NCBI GenBank assembly: GCA_035295745.1
Contig: DATGIL010000104.1
Coordinates: forward strand, 1-50,407
Reading direction: 5' to 3'
DNA: 50,407 nucleotides
From: JAIQFL01 sp035295745
GTDB lineage: Bacteria; Acidobacteriota; Terriglobia; Bryobacterales; Bryobacteraceae
Part shown: one piece after another, positions 17,027 through 26,094 of the stretch
Layout of the letters: every line of letters starts with the position of its first letter
Position numbering within the stretch: the first letter of the stretch is position 1
Position numbers and translations under genes: made by a program
The notes under the pieces: model-generated
Told to the model about the DNA's origin: nothing
Databases searched by the model: none
The model's input: only the letters and a program-made list of their open reading frames with translations

Positions 17027-18592
17027 ATGATTGAGGGGAAAAACCCTGATGATCCCGGTCTGCCGCGCCGTCTGCAGCAGAGCGAGGACATGATGATGGC
17101 GTTGCTCGAGTCTGCCTCGCAAGCCATCATCAGTATCGATCGCCGGGGCCGGATCGTCCTGGTGAATCGCCGCGCGGAGGAGATGTTCGGTTACTCGCGC
17201 GAAGAGTTGTTAGGTGCGTCTGTGGAAATGCTGCTTCCAGAGGGACGGAGGGCGGCTCATTCCCGGGAGAGAGAAGATTACTTCGATCACCCGCGCCCCC
17301 GGCCGATGGGCATCGGCATGGATTTGGGGGCGCGGCGCAAAGACGGCACTGAATTCCCGGTGGAGGTGAGTCTCAGCAGCATCGAGACCGACGAAGGACG
17401 CTTTGGAATTGCCTTTGTCAGCGACATCAGCCAGCGCAAACTCCTGGAAGAGCAGTTGCTGCACGCCCAGAAGATGGAGGCGGTGGGCCGCCTGGCCGGC
17501 GGCGTGGCGCACGACTTCAACAATATGCTGACCGTGATCTCCGGCTACAACCGGATGATTCTTGACGAGCTGTCGCCGCTCGACCCGCTACGCGGAAATG
17601 CCGAGGAGATTCTGAAAGCCGCCGACCGTGCCGCGGCCCTGACGAATCAACTGCTGACTTTCAGCCGCAGGCAGATCATGCGGCCCTCCGTGCTCAATGT
17701 GAATGCGGCATTGAATGGCACACAGAAGATGCTGCGCCGCCTGATCGGCGAAGACGTCCAACTCGAGTTGAAGCCGGCGAGAGAGGTGGGGAACATTCGG
17801 GCCGATCCCGGCCACATCGAACAGGCGATCGTGAACCTGGCGGTGAACGCGCGGGACGCCATGCCGAACGGTGGCCGCATCACCATCGAGACCGCCGATG
17901 TAAATCTGGACGAAAGCTATGCGCGGACGCATGCGGGGGTTCAGCCTGGCGACTTTGTGATGATCGCCGTGAGCGATACCGGCCACGGTATGGACGCCGA
18001 GACGCGTCGCCGGATTTTCGAACCGTTCTTTACCACCAAAGAGCGGGGCAAAGGCACGGGCCTCGGGCTCGCTACGGTGTACGGGATGGTCAAACAAAGC
18101 GGCGGCGATATCTGGGTGTACAGCGAGTTGGGCAAGGGCTCCACCTTCAAGCTCTATTTCCCCAGGGTTGCCGACTCGATCCCCGAATCCGGCGGCCGCG
18201 AGGTTGACCAGAACAAGGCAGTAGGCAACGAAACCATTCTTCTGGTAGAAGACGAAGACGCAGTTCGCGATCTGACGCACAAAATGCTACGGCATCTGGG
18301 ATACACAGTGTTGCCGGCGCCCGGCGGAGCCGAAGCCATCGAAATCAGCCGGTCGTATTCAGGCAAGATTGCCTTGCTGGTCACCGACGTCGTGATGCCG
18401 AACATGAGTGGGCGGCAATTGGCTGATGTCTTGACGGCCGCCCGTCCCGGCATAAAAGTGCTTTACCTCTCGGGCTACACGGAGAATACCGTGGTGCATC
18501 ACGGAGTCCTGGAACCAGGCGTGGATTTTCTGCCGAAGCCTTTCAGTCGCGAGGTGCTGGGCCATAAGATTCGCGAGATTCTGAGCGCCTGA
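17027..18592 (+). CDS. Hybrid sensor histidine kinase: PAS, HisKA, HATPase and receiver domains
   Basis: 521 residues with no membrane segment, so a cytoplasmic sensor. The PAS domain covers about residues 20-135 (IISIDRRGRIVLVNRRAEEMFGY). The dimerisation/phosphoacceptor helix has GGVAHDFNNMLTVISGYN with His162. The ATPase domain shows NLAVNARDAMPNGG, DTGHGMD and GTGLGLATVYG boxes. A C-terminal receiver (about 395-521) has the acidic pair VEDEDAV, phosphoacceptor Asp454 in VTDVVMP and a late Lys in LPKPF. This PAS-kinase-receiver order is common in delta-proteobacteria and acidobacteria. No output regulator or partner gene lies nearby, so the signal and target are unknown. Confidence 0.95.
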   Translation: MIEGKNPDDPGLPRRLQQSEDMMMALLESASQAIISIDRRGRIVLVNRRAEEMFGYSREELLGASVEMLLPEGRRAAHSREREDYFDHPRPRPMGIGMDLGARRKDGTEFPVEVSLSSIETDEGRFGIAFVSDISQRKLLEEQLLHAQKMEAVGRLAGGVAHDFNNMLTVISGYNRMILDELSPLDPLRGNAEEILKAADRAAALTNQLLTFSRRQIMRPSVLNVNAALNGTQKMLRRLIGEDVQLELKPAREVGNIRADPGHIEQAIVNLAVNARDAMPNGGRITIETADVNLDESYARTHAGVQPGDFVMIAVSDTGHGMDAETRRRIFEPFFTTKERGKGTGLGLATVYGMVKQSGGDIWVYSELGKGSTFKLYFPRVADSIPESGGREVDQNKAVGNETILLVEDEDAVRDLTHKMLRHLGYTVLPAPGGAEAIEISRSYSGKIALLVTDVVMPNMSGRQLADVLTAARPGIKVLYLSGYTENTVVHHGVLEPGVDFLPKPFSREVLGHKIREILSA

Positions 18593-18625
18593 ACAGGGTT
18601 TGGGATCGGTGCTGCAACGTCTGGT

Positions 18626-20482
18626 ATGATGGGCAGCCAAATGAATCGAATCCTGGTTTACGCGTGTGCCGGCGCGGGACTGCTCTGCGTCCTGCTTCTC
18701 AGGGGACAAACCGAGGAACGGATCGCCGTCAATTTCCAGGAAGTGATGATTCCCATGCGCGACGGCGTGCGCTTGCAGACTGTGATCCTGTCGCCCAAGA
18801 ACCCCAAAGGGGCTCTGCCGTTCCTGATCGACCGTACTCCCTACGGTGTGCCTTCGAAGGAGACAGCGGGCCGCGGTATGCCGGCTCTTCAGCGGGCCCG
18901 CTATGAGAACTACTACGTGGTGACGCAGAACATTCGCGGGCGCTTCCAATCGGAGGGAAAGTTCGTCATGGGGCGGCCGCCGCACGATCCCGCCGATCCC
19001 AAAGGCGTCGACGAAACTACCGACGCGTGGGACACCGTGGACTGGCTGATCAAGAACGTCCCCAACAACAACGGACGAGCGGGCATCGCGGGCACCTCTT
19101 ACGATGGATGGACCGCGGTGATGGCGGCCCTCGATCCGCATCCCGCATTGAAAGCGGCAATCGAACAGGCTTCTCCGGCGGACCAGTTTCTGGGCGACGA
19201 CTTTCATCACAACGGCGCTTTTCGCTTGAGCTATGGCTTCGAATACTCCGCGATGCTGGAGACCAGTTCGACCGAAAATTACCGCTTCCAGTTCGATCGC
19301 GGCGACACCTACGATTGGTATCTGAATCTCGGACCTCTCTCCAATGCGGACGAGAAGTATTTCCACGGAAAGCTGCCCACTTGGGAGGATTTCCTCCATC
19401 ACCCCAATTACGATCCGTTCTGGCAGCGGCTGGCGTTCGCTCCCTATCTCAACGCTGTGAAGATCCCGATCGTGCATGTGGCCGGCTGGTGGGATCAGGA
19501 GGATTTCTACGGACCGCAGAAGATCTACGAGAAGATGGAGCCCCACGATCGCGATCGTCGCAACTATTTCGTGGCGGGACCGTGGAATCATGGCGGATGG
19601 AACGGCAATGGCCGAAGGCTCGGCGCGATCGACTTCGGATCGGACACGTCGCTCTATTACCGCGAGCACATCTTCCAACCGTGGTTCGACTATTGGCTGC
19701 GCGACGCGCCCGACCCGCATCTCGCCGAAGCGACCACTTTCGAAACCGGCGCCAACGAATGGCGACAGTACGATGCGTGGCCGCCGCGCAATGCCGTTGA
19801 GACGCGTCGACTCTATTTCCGCGATGCCCGCCGCCTGTCATTCGACGCTCCGGCGGATGCCGGTTTTGACGAGTATGTCAGCGATCCGGCGAATCCTGTG
19901 CCGTATCGGCCCAGACCCGTGCCGCCGACTTATCCGGGGCCGGAATGGCGCGTCTGGCTGGTGCAGGATCAGCGGTTCGTCGACCACCGTCCCGACGTGC
20001 TCTCGTGGCAGACCGAGCCTTTGGCGGCCGATGTACGAGTGGCCGGGAATATCGGCGCAGAGTTGTTTGCGTCGACATCGGGCACCGACAGCGACTGGGC
20101 CGTGAAGTTGATTGACGTCTATCCGGAAAACGCGCCCGAAGACGCGGAGACCAAGACCAGGATGGCGGGCTTTGAGTTGATCATCGCGGATGAAATTCTG
20201 CGCGCCCGTTTTCGCAACGGCTTTGAGAAGCCATTGGCAGTGCCGTCAGGCGAAGTGATTCCCTACCAGATCGATCTCCACAGCAACGCGCATGCGTTCC
20301 TCAAGGGACATCGCATCATGGTGCAGGTGCAGAGCACGTGGTTCCCGGTCTACGATCGCAATCCGCAGAAGTTCGTGCCGAATATTTTCGAAGCGCACGC
20401 GGAAGATTACATCAAGGCCACGCAGCGGATTTATCGCAGGCCGCGGCAGGCCAGCGCCATCGTACTGCCCGTAGTGCGCTGA
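18626..20482 (+). CDS. Exported CocE/NonD family alpha/beta hydrolase
   Basis: 618 residues with a signal peptide beginning at MNRILVYACAGAGLL. ATGs at 18626, 18629 and 18641 are all possible; none has a convincing ribosome site, and the third gives the cleaner signal peptide. The catalytic domain has the strand IPMRDGVRLQTVIL, IDRTPYG, the oxyanion-type NIRGRFQSEG, the nucleophile elbow GTSYDG with Ser near residue 158, and the catalytic His in GPWNHGG near 321. A C-terminal jelly-roll domain follows (VWLVQDQRF to VQSTWFPVYDRNP), as in X-Pro dipeptidyl peptidases and cocaine esterase. Either acyl-ester or peptide hydrolysis is possible; the substrate is unknown. Confidence 0.93.
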   Translation: MMGSQMNRILVYACAGAGLLCVLLLRGQTEERIAVNFQEVMIPMRDGVRLQTVILSPKNPKGALPFLIDRTPYGVPSKETAGRGMPALQRARYENYYVVTQNIRGRFQSEGKFVMGRPPHDPADPKGVDETTDAWDTVDWLIKNVPNNNGRAGIAGTSYDGWTAVMAALDPHPALKAAIEQASPADQFLGDDFHHNGAFRLSYGFEYSAMLETSSTENYRFQFDRGDTYDWYLNLGPLSNADEKYFHGKLPTWEDFLHHPNYDPFWQRLAFAPYLNAVKIPIVHVAGWWDQEDFYGPQKIYEKMEPHDRDRRNYFVAGPWNHGGWNGNGRRLGAIDFGSDTSLYYREHIFQPWFDYWLRDAPDPHLAEATTFETGANEWRQYDAWPPRNAVETRRLYFRDARRLSFDAPADAGFDEYVSDPANPVPYRPRPVPPTYPGPEWRVWLVQDQRFVDHRPDVLSWQTEPLAADVRVAGNIGAELFASTSGTDSDWAVKLIDVYPENAPEDAETKTRMAGFELIIADEILRARFRNGFEKPLAVPSGEVIPYQIDLHSNAHAFLKGHRIMVQVQSTWFPVYDRNPQKFVPNIFEAHAEDYIKATQRIYRRPRQASAIVLPVVR

Positions 20483-20522
20483 TTCCGTCTCACGTTTGAC
20501 GCGGGCACACGTCGAAGACGTC

Positions 20523-21647
20523 ATGAAAGGTTTAGTCTGGCTTCTGGCGGTTGCGTCCGCCGCGCTGGCGCAGACGCCCGTTTGGACGTACCCGTTGCCT
20601 TCGGATGACTCGCTCGAGATTCGAACGGGAATCGAGTACCGGGTAGATGGCGAGGCGCACGTAAAACTCGATCTTTACCTGCCGAAGAATGCGCCCGCAG
20701 CTTTGCCGGCCGTCCTGTTCGTGAACGCCATTGGGTCGCCGGACCTGCGCAAACATCCTCAATACACTGGTTGGGGACGGTTAGTGGCGGGCAACGGTCT
20801 GGCCGCGATCGCTCTGGATACGCATGAAAGCGATATTCCGGGCGATCTCGACGCAGGACTGGCGTTTCTCGAAGCGCATGCTAAAGACCTGCGGATCGAT
20901 GCGCAGAATCTGGTGGTTTACATCTGTTCTTCGAACGTGCAGGCAGGTTTACCTTTCGTAAATGGCCCGCATCGGAATATCAAAGGGGCCGTCGTATTTT
21001 ACGGTTCGGCGAGAGTGGCGTCGTTCCGGCGTGATCTGCCGGTGTTCCTCGTCCGTGCGATGCTCGATTCGGCGCAACTGAACCGCAGTATCGATGAGAT
21101 GGTGGCGCGAGCCATTCGGGCAAATGCGCCATGGTCGGTGACCAATCTGGCGGCGCATCACGGGTTTGAGGTTGTGGACGACACACCGCTCACGCGGGAT
21201 GCGATCACGCGGACAGTGTCGTTTATGAAGAGCGTGACCAGCGCGGATGTGCAGCGGGCGACTCAGTCCGGACTGGATGAATCGGCTGCGGCCGCCGCAG
21301 TAGTGGAACAGAACTGGCAGACGGCGATCGAATTGTATCGGCGCGTGACCGAACGGAAGCCGTCCGATAGCGAGGCGCGCCGCCAGTTGGGAGAAGCACT
21401 TTTAGGGGGAGGGCAGTTCGACGCAGCACTCGAAGCGTTGGAGAAGGCCCTGGCCGGCGGAAATGGAAATCGCGGCTTCATTGCGCTGTCGGCCGCGATC
21501 TGCACGGCGCGACTGCACCGGGATGAAGATGCGCTTCGATGGCTGTCGCAAGTCCCACTGGTTCCGGGACTGGTTCATAGAATGCACGAGGAACGGGCGT
21601 TCGACGGACTTCGCGGCGATCCACGGTTTCCGGCGGCCGCGCGGTGA
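20523..21647 (+). CDS. Exported alpha/beta-hydrolase-like protein fused to TPR repeats
   Basis: 374 residues from the ATG at 20523, which gives a clean signal peptide (MKGLVWLLAVASAALAQ); the frame opens slightly earlier at 20496. Residues about 25-235 resemble a dienelactone-hydrolase-type fold (VKLDLYLPKNAPAALPAVLFVN, NGLAAIALDTHES). The nucleophile elbow normally reading G-x-S/C-x-G is YICSSNVQAG, so catalysis is uncertain. Residues about 250-340 contain tetratricopeptide-like helices (AAAVVEQNWQTAIELYRRV, ALLGGGQFDAALEALEKAL). It follows the CocE gene by 40 bp on the same strand. A catalytically altered hydrolase serving as a scaffold is one reading; an unusual cysteine or serine hydrolase is another. 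Confidence 0.8.
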   Translation: MKGLVWLLAVASAALAQTPVWTYPLPSDDSLEIRTGIEYRVDGEAHVKLDLYLPKNAPAALPAVLFVNAIGSPDLRKHPQYTGWGRLVAGNGLAAIALDTHESDIPGDLDAGLAFLEAHAKDLRIDAQNLVVYICSSNVQAGLPFVNGPHRNIKGAVVFYGSARVASFRRDLPVFLVRAMLDSAQLNRSIDEMVARAIRANAPWSVTNLAAHHGFEVVDDTPLTRDAITRTVSFMKSVTSADVQRATQSGLDESAAAAAVVEQNWQTAIELYRRVTERKPSDSEARRQLGEALLGGGQFDAALEALEKALAGGNGNRGFIALSAAICTARLHRDEDALRWLSQVPLVPGLVHRMHEERAFDGLRGDPRFPAAAR

Positions 21648-21750
21648 TGCTGAGGTGCAACTAAAGTACTCTTACCGTGTGATGAGGTGCGCTCTCGGAA
21701 ACCACTCCCTTACGGTCGTGGCTCGTTGCGAACCGCGGGCACATTCGCGT

Positions 21751-22010
21751 TGCGAGCCGCGCGCGTAAGCAAGCGATGATGGCGCATTCGCGGTGCGAGC
21801 CGCGCGGGTAAGCAAGCGATGATGGCACGTTCGCGTTGCGAGCTGCGCGCGTAAGCAAGCGGTGATGGCACATTCGCGTTGCGAGCCGCGCGCGTAAGCA
21901 AGCGATGCTGGCACATCCGCGTTGCGAGCCCGCGCGCGTAAGCAAGCGATGATGGCACGTTCGCGTTTGCGAGCCGCGCGCGTAAGCAAGCGATGATGGC
22001 ACATTCGCGT
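21751..22010. repeat. Tandem array of six 43-bp units of the REP-like family
   Basis: TGCGAG recurs at 21751, 21794, 21837, 21880, 21923 and 21968, with a truncated seventh at 22011. Spacing is 43 bp except for one 45-bp unit caused by two single-base insertions. Each unit holds TGCGAGC(C)GCGCGCGTAAG, CAAGCGATGATGGCAC and TTCGCGT, with a few substitutions between copies. The core is the same as in the 70-bp-period cluster at 124-380 but here it is amplified head to tail. Because 43 is not a multiple of three, the array gives long spurious reading frames in all three minus-strand frames. Units are contiguous with no unique spacers, so this is not a CRISPR array. Nothing else is seen in 21648-22068. 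Confidence 0.93.
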
Positions 22011-22068
22011 TGCGATAAGCCGTCGGGTTCCAATCGCTCCGAACTTGCAGTCCAGTGCACTGGTGCCC

Positions 22069-22653
22069 TTACGCGTAGGCGGGCTCGTTGCCAGGCTTCC
22101 ATTTGATGTTGCAGCCGATACTCGCCTTCTGCTCGATACTCACCGGACGGCCGGACAAAACCGCATCCATCGCGGCGCGCAGATCGCGGCCGTCCACCGG
22201 CACCTGGTTGCTCGGCCGGCTGGCGTCGAATTGGCCGCGATAGACCAGCCGATGATCGCCATCGAAGAGGAAGAAATCGGGCGTGCAGGCGGCGCCGTAA
22301 GCTTTGGCGATAGCCTGGCTCTCGTCATAACAGTACGGAAAACCAAATCCGAGCTTCGCTGCCATTTCCCGCAGGCCCTCGGGGCCATCCTCGGGGAACT
22401 GCTCCACATCGTTGGATGAGATCGCGACCATCGCCAGCTCAGACGAAGCGTAGTCCTTCGCCAACGCCGCGAGGCCCGGTTCAATGTGTTTGACGAAGGG
22501 ACAGTGCGGGCAGAGAAACATCACGACCAGACCCTTGCGTCCGGCGAAACTTCCCAGTGAAATTGGCTTGCCGGACACAGCATCCGGTAGACCGAAATCG
22601 GGAGCCGGTGTTCCCAACGCGAGCATGGTAGATTCGGCCAATGGCATGTCCAT
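22069..22653 (-). CDS. Thioredoxin-like peroxiredoxin/TlpA-type protein
   Basis: 194 residues, no signal peptide. It has the AhpC/TSA-like opening LGTPAPDFGLPDAVSGKPISLGSF and the redox pair FLCPHCPFVKH at Cys48 and Cys51, followed by the cis-proline region AACTPDFFLF. The C-terminus carries YRGQFDASRPSNQVPVDGRDLRAAMDAVLSG and SIGCNIKWKPGNEP, typical of a widespread thioredoxin-fold group that matches thiol-disulfide reductases. The role is probably reduction of thiols or peroxides. The gene is divergent from the metallo-hydrolase gene, with only 39 bp between starts; that gap holds a small dyad (CCAGG/CCTGG, 22660-22673). Confidence 0.9.
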   Translation of the reverse strand: MDMPLAESTMLALGTPAPDFGLPDAVSGKPISLGSFAGRKGLVVMFLCPHCPFVKHIEPGLAALAKDYASSELAMVAISSNDVEQFPEDGPEGLREMAAKLGFGFPYCYDESQAIAKAYGAACTPDFFLFDGDHRLVYRGQFDASRPSNQVPVDGRDLRAAMDAVLSGRPVSIEQKASIGCNIKWKPGNEPAYA

Positions 22654-22692
22654 ACGATACCAGGAAGGCCTGGATGGTAGAGTGAAAGATCC

Positions 22693-23598
22693 ATGAAACT
22701 ACGGTGCGGCATCTTCGCCGCCGTTTTGCTTGCCGCGCAATCGCCGCAACCCGACGGTGCGGGAGTGCGCCCTGGAACGCTGCCGGCGTCCTGGGTCACC
22801 GGCGGTCCCGACTGTGCTACCGTTCCGGCCTGGCAAGTGCATCCCTACAACGAAGACTTCTACATCCTGCGCGAATCGGGCTGCACCAATTACGAGAAGC
22901 CCTTCCTGTACCTGCTGTTCGGAAAAGATCGAGCACTGCTGGAAGATACCGGCGCCGGTAAGAGCGACGCCCCACGTATCGTCAGTGAGACGATCGCGAA
23001 ATGGGCCGCGCAGAAGGGTAGGAAACCCGTGCCGCTGATCGTCGCGCACTCGCACGCCCACGGCGACCACGTCGCGGGCGATGAAGGTTTCCGCACTCTG
23101 GAGAATGTCACCATGGTGCCGCTTACCGTGGACGGCACGCGCGAATTTTTTGGAATTGAGAAATGGCCGGAATCCGCCGGCCGCATCGATTTGGGGGACC
23201 GCGTCATCGACGTGATTCCAATTCCGGGACACGACACGCTCAGCATCGCAATGTACGATCGCCAGACCGGGATCTTGCTGACGGGCGACAGTCTTTATCC
23301 TGGACGGCTCTATGTCCGCGACTTTCCTGAATTCGTCCGCAGCACCACCCGACTTGTCGATTTCACGCGCGGCAAGATCGTGGCGCACGTTCTAGGGACG
23401 CACATCGAAGAGTCCGCCACACCCTACAAAGATTACCCGGTGGGCACGAAGTATCAACCTGAGGAACACGCACTCGCGCTGTCGCGCGGGCAGCTTCTGG
23501 AACTGAAGGAAGCGCTCGACAGTATGGAGAAACCCGCACGCGTAGCGTTTCGCGACTTCACCATCTGGCCACAAGCTCCTCGCCCTGCCAAGAAATAG
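22693..23598 (+). CDS. Exported metallo-beta-lactamase-fold hydrolase
   Basis: 301 residues with a signal peptide (MKLRCGIFAAVLLAAQS). The metal-binding signature HSHAHGDH lies near residues 118-125. Further ligands are in IPIPGHD, the Asp of LLTGDSLYPGRLY and the His of VLGTHIEES. A glyoxalase II-like or lactonase-like hydrolase acting in the periplasm is expected. The substrate cannot be read from sequence; the family also includes beta-lactamases and phosphodiesterases. It ends 6 bp before the convergent phosphate transporter gene. Confidence 0.9.
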   Translation: MKLRCGIFAAVLLAAQSPQPDGAGVRPGTLPASWVTGGPDCATVPAWQVHPYNEDFYILRESGCTNYEKPFLYLLFGKDRALLEDTGAGKSDAPRIVSETIAKWAAQKGRKPVPLIVAHSHAHGDHVAGDEGFRTLENVTMVPLTVDGTREFFGIEKWPESAGRIDLGDRVIDVIPIPGHDTLSIAMYDRQTGILLTGDSLYPGRLYVRDFPEFVRSTTRLVDFTRGKIVAHVLGTHIEESATPYKDYPVGTKYQPEEHALALSRGQLLELKEALDSMEKPARVAFRDFTIWPQAPRPAKK

Positions 23599-23604
23599 AG
23601 CCTT

Positions 23605-24627
23605 TTACGCGCCGATCACCAGGTGCAGCAGCGTGAACGAAAGCCAAGCGATCACCGCTGCCGCCGGAATCGTCAATACCCAAGCCCAGACGATGTTGGT
23701 TGCGATGCCCCAGCGCACCGCCTTCATCCGCTGAATGCTGCCGACGCCAGTGATCGCTCCCGCGATCGCGTGCGTCGTGGACACCGGAAGCCCCAGATGG
23801 GTCGCCAGCAAAACAGCGCCCGCGGCACCGGTCTCCGCGCAGAATCCGCTGCGCGGCTTGAGGCGCGTAAGCCGTCCGCCCATGGTGTGCACGATTCGCC
23901 ATCCCCCGCTCAGCGTTCCCAGCGCGATGGCCGCGTGTGCCGCCAGAATCACCCAGGTGTGCACGTGAAAGTCCTTCTGAAAACTGGAAGCCACCAGCAC
24001 GCCCGTAATGATCCCCATCGTCTTCTGTGCGTCGTTCGCGCCGTGTGACAAACTGAACGCTGCCGCTGACAACAATTGCAGCTTGCGGAAGTAGAAATCC
24101 ATCTTGGATGGGCTGTAATTGCGAAAAAGCCAGTACACCGCGACCATCAACAGATATGCGGAAACCAGCCCGATCAACGGCGCGGCGAAGATGAACAGGA
24201 TGGTTTTCGGCCATTGTCCGCGGATCAATCCTTCGAAGCTGTGCGTGATTCCCCTGGTCAACCCGACGTGCGCCACCGCCGCCCCCGCGTAGCCGCCAAT
24301 CAGGGCATGCGAGGAACTGGTGGGGAGGCCCAGCCACCACGTAATCAGGTCCCAGATGATCGCGCCCGCGAGTCCCGCAGAAATCACGTACGGCGTCACG
24401 AGATCTACGTTTACGAAGCCTTTCCCCACCGTGGATGCGACGGCCGTGCCAAAGAGAAATGCCGCAACGAAGTTAAAGAATGCAGCCCAGAGCACCGCTT
24501 GAAACGGCGTCAGGACCTTCGTCGCCACGATCGTGGCGATGGAGTTGGCCGCATCGTGGAAGCCGTTGATGTAGTCGAAGACCAGCGCGATTGCGATGAT
24601 CAGGACAGCCAGCGAGAACGTCGACAT
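23605..24627 (-). CDS. pit: PiT family inorganic phosphate transporter
   Basis: 340 residues, almost wholly membrane-embedded (about ten segments). Both inverted PiT signatures are present: NGFHDAANSIATIVATK near the N-terminus and LSHGANDAQKTMGII in the middle, each with the conserved Asn/Asp pair. The acidobacterial-type size without a long central loop matches the low-affinity phosphate/metal symporters. It starts 2 nt after the stop of the DUF47 gene upstream, so the two form an operon, a pairing seen in many bacteria in which DUF47 modulates Pit activity. Confidence 0.95.
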   Translation of the reverse strand: MSTFSLAVLIIAIALVFDYINGFHDAANSIATIVATKVLTPFQAVLWAAFFNFVAAFLFGTAVASTVGKGFVNVDLVTPYVISAGLAGAIIWDLITWWLGLPTSSSHALIGGYAGAAVAHVGLTRGITHSFEGLIRGQWPKTILFIFAAPLIGLVSAYLLMVAVYWLFRNYSPSKMDFYFRKLQLLSAAAFSLSHGANDAQKTMGIITGVLVASSFQKDFHVHTWVILAAHAAIALGTLSGGWRIVHTMGGRLTRLKPRSGFCAETGAAGAVLLATHLGLPVSTTHAIAGAITGVGSIQRMKAVRWGIATNIVWAWVLTIPAAAVIAWLSFTLLHLVIGA

Positions 24628-24629
24628 CG

Positions 24630-25244
24630 TTAGCTGTTCTTGACCACGACATTCTGCAGGACGTCGGCCACGTCTTCGCAGCAGTCGATTGTCGCTTCGA
24701 AAAACTCGTAGACTTCCTTCAGCTTGATCAGGGTGATCGGTTCCTTTTCCTTGTCGAAGAGGTCCGCCACCGCGCTGCGCCCGATCCGGTCTGCCTCGTT
24801 TTCCAGCCGATTAATCTCGATGCAGTGGTCCATGATCTTCCCATCCTCTTCCAAGGCCAGAAAGGCGCTCTTCAGCGACTTGGCGCAGCCCGCGACAATC
24901 TCGGCGAGTGTCACCATGATGGGAGGGATGGGATGAATCCGGTACGAAACCAGACGATGGGAAGTGTCCTCGATCCCGTCCAGCACGTTGTCGAGTGCCG
25001 CGGAGATGCTGTGGATGTCTTCCGGATCGATCGGAGTGATGAAGGTCTGATTCAGGCGGGTAAACACCTCGTGAATCACTTCATCTCCGCGATGCTCCAG
25101 AACACTGATTTCGGTGGCCGCACCGGCCATCCGGGCGTTACCCGTGCGGACACCGTCCAACAGCAACCGGGACGCCTCCGCGATAATGTCCACCTGCTTC
25201 AGAAACAGATGGTAGAACTTTTCTTCGCGTGGCAGTAGTCGCAT
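24630..25244 (-). CDS. DUF47 (PhoU-like) phosphate transport accessory protein
   Basis: 204 residues, all helical. It opens MRLLPREEKFYHLFLKQVDIIAEASRLL and includes EHRGDEVIHEVFTRLNQTFITPIDPEDIH, the classic DUF47/PhoU-like metal-binding pattern, and ends in an acidic helix ATIDCCEDVADVLQNVV. It is a soluble cytoplasmic partner of the Pit transporter, whose gene begins 2 nt downstream. A TACAAT hexamer (minus strand, 25268-25273) lies about 24 nt before the start and could be the -10 box of the pair. I see no convincing -35 or PHO-type operator. Confidence 0.95.
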   Translation of the reverse strand: MRLLPREEKFYHLFLKQVDIIAEASRLLLDGVRTGNARMAGAATEISVLEHRGDEVIHEVFTRLNQTFITPIDPEDIHSISAALDNVLDGIEDTSHRLVSYRIHPIPPIMVTLAEIVAGCAKSLKSAFLALEEDGKIMDHCIEINRLENEADRIGRSAVADLFDKEKEPITLIKLKEVYEFFEATIDCCEDVADVLQNVVVKNS

Positions 25245-25292
25245 AGAGATGACGGAGAGAGAACCTCATTGTAATCGGTTTCGCGCCGACGA

Positions 25293-26081
25293 TTACAGCT
25301 CGGTTACGATCGGGAAGAGTTCTTCAGGCGCGGCAGGTTCGGTGGTATTCAGAAAGCGCGGATCGAGCAGGCGGCCGGTATCCACGTTGCCCATCGCCGT
25401 GAGCATAGTCTCTTTGAGGTTGGGATAGTCGCGCTCCAGTTCTGTGAACCAGTCGCGTAGCGAGCGGCGCACCGTTCCGGTCCGCTGCGAACATCCGCAC
25501 GGGATCACCGGGACGCCGCGGAGTTCCGCATATGCCCGAGTCATGTCCTCGGTCACGAAGCAGAGCGGCCTCACCAGGCGGAAATCCTTCTCGCGCGAGT
25601 GGGTCACGGGCGGCAGCGCGCTCAGCTTGCCGGTGAACATGGTGTTGCGGAGAAGCGCCTCGCAGAAATCATCGGCGGTGTGACCGAAGGCAATCACGTT
25701 GCATCCCAATTCGCGGGCGATCTCGTAGACCGCGCGGCGGCGATACCGGCTACAGAGGTCGCACCCATGGTCCGGTTGCTCTTCCAGCAGACGCAACGAA
25801 GGAGCGTCCTGGAAGTACGTCCAGTCGATGCCGCGCTCGCGCAGGTATTCGCCCAAAGGTCCGATGGGACGGAGAAACTTACCCTGCTCCACGGTGAAGG
25901 CGCGGACGCTGAACTTGATCGGCGCTCGCTTCTGCAGCAGCAGCAGTGCCTCCAAGAGAGTTGCCGAGTCTTTGCCCCCCGAGACCGCAACCGCGACCCG
26001 ATCGCCGTCGTTGATCATCTGGAAGCGGTGTATCGCCTCCCCCACCTTGCGCAGGAGTGCCTTTTCGAGATCCACTTCCAA
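25293..26081 (-). CDS. ttcA: TtcA-type tRNA 2-thiolation enzyme (PP-loop ATPase)
   Basis: 262 residues. The PP-loop AVSGGKDSATLLEAL near residues 33-46 activates the tRNA base by adenylation. The cysteine motif GCDLCSRYRR near residues 105-114 and the later PCGCSQ are those of the TtcA/TtuA superfamily, which bind an iron-sulphur cluster. The C-terminal CGCSQRTGTVRRSLRDWF fits TtcA, which thiolates C32 of tRNAs, though related enzymes act on U54. It is cytoplasmic. A mobile-element-like inverted repeat abuts its 5' side, so the promoter must lie inside or beyond that element. Confidence 0.85.
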   Translation of the reverse strand: MEVDLEKALLRKVGEAIHRFQMINDGDRVAVAVSGGKDSATLLEALLLLQKRAPIKFSVRAFTVEQGKFLRPIGPLGEYLRERGIDWTYFQDAPSLRLLEEQPDHGCDLCSRYRRRAVYEIARELGCNVIAFGHTADDFCEALLRNTMFTGKLSALPPVTHSREKDFRLVRPLCFVTEDMTRAYAELRGVPVIPCGCSQRTGTVRRSLRDWFTELERDYPNLKETMLTAMGNVDTGRLLDPRFLNTTEPAAPEELFPIVTEL

Positions 26082-26094
26082 CCATTATAGCGAC

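Noticed and set aside
18359..19720. 453-codon minus-strand frame
   Set aside because: It is antisense to the receiver domain of the kinase and to the CocE gene.
21751..22010. CRISPR array
   Set aside because: Units are contiguous and nearly identical over their whole length; there are no unique spacers and no cas genes.
21661..22102. Several minus-strand open frames of 110-130 codons with ARGSQR- and LRARLAT-type repeats
   Set aside because: They are read-through of the 43-bp tandem array. A period not divisible by three opens all frames, and no ribosome site or signal is present.
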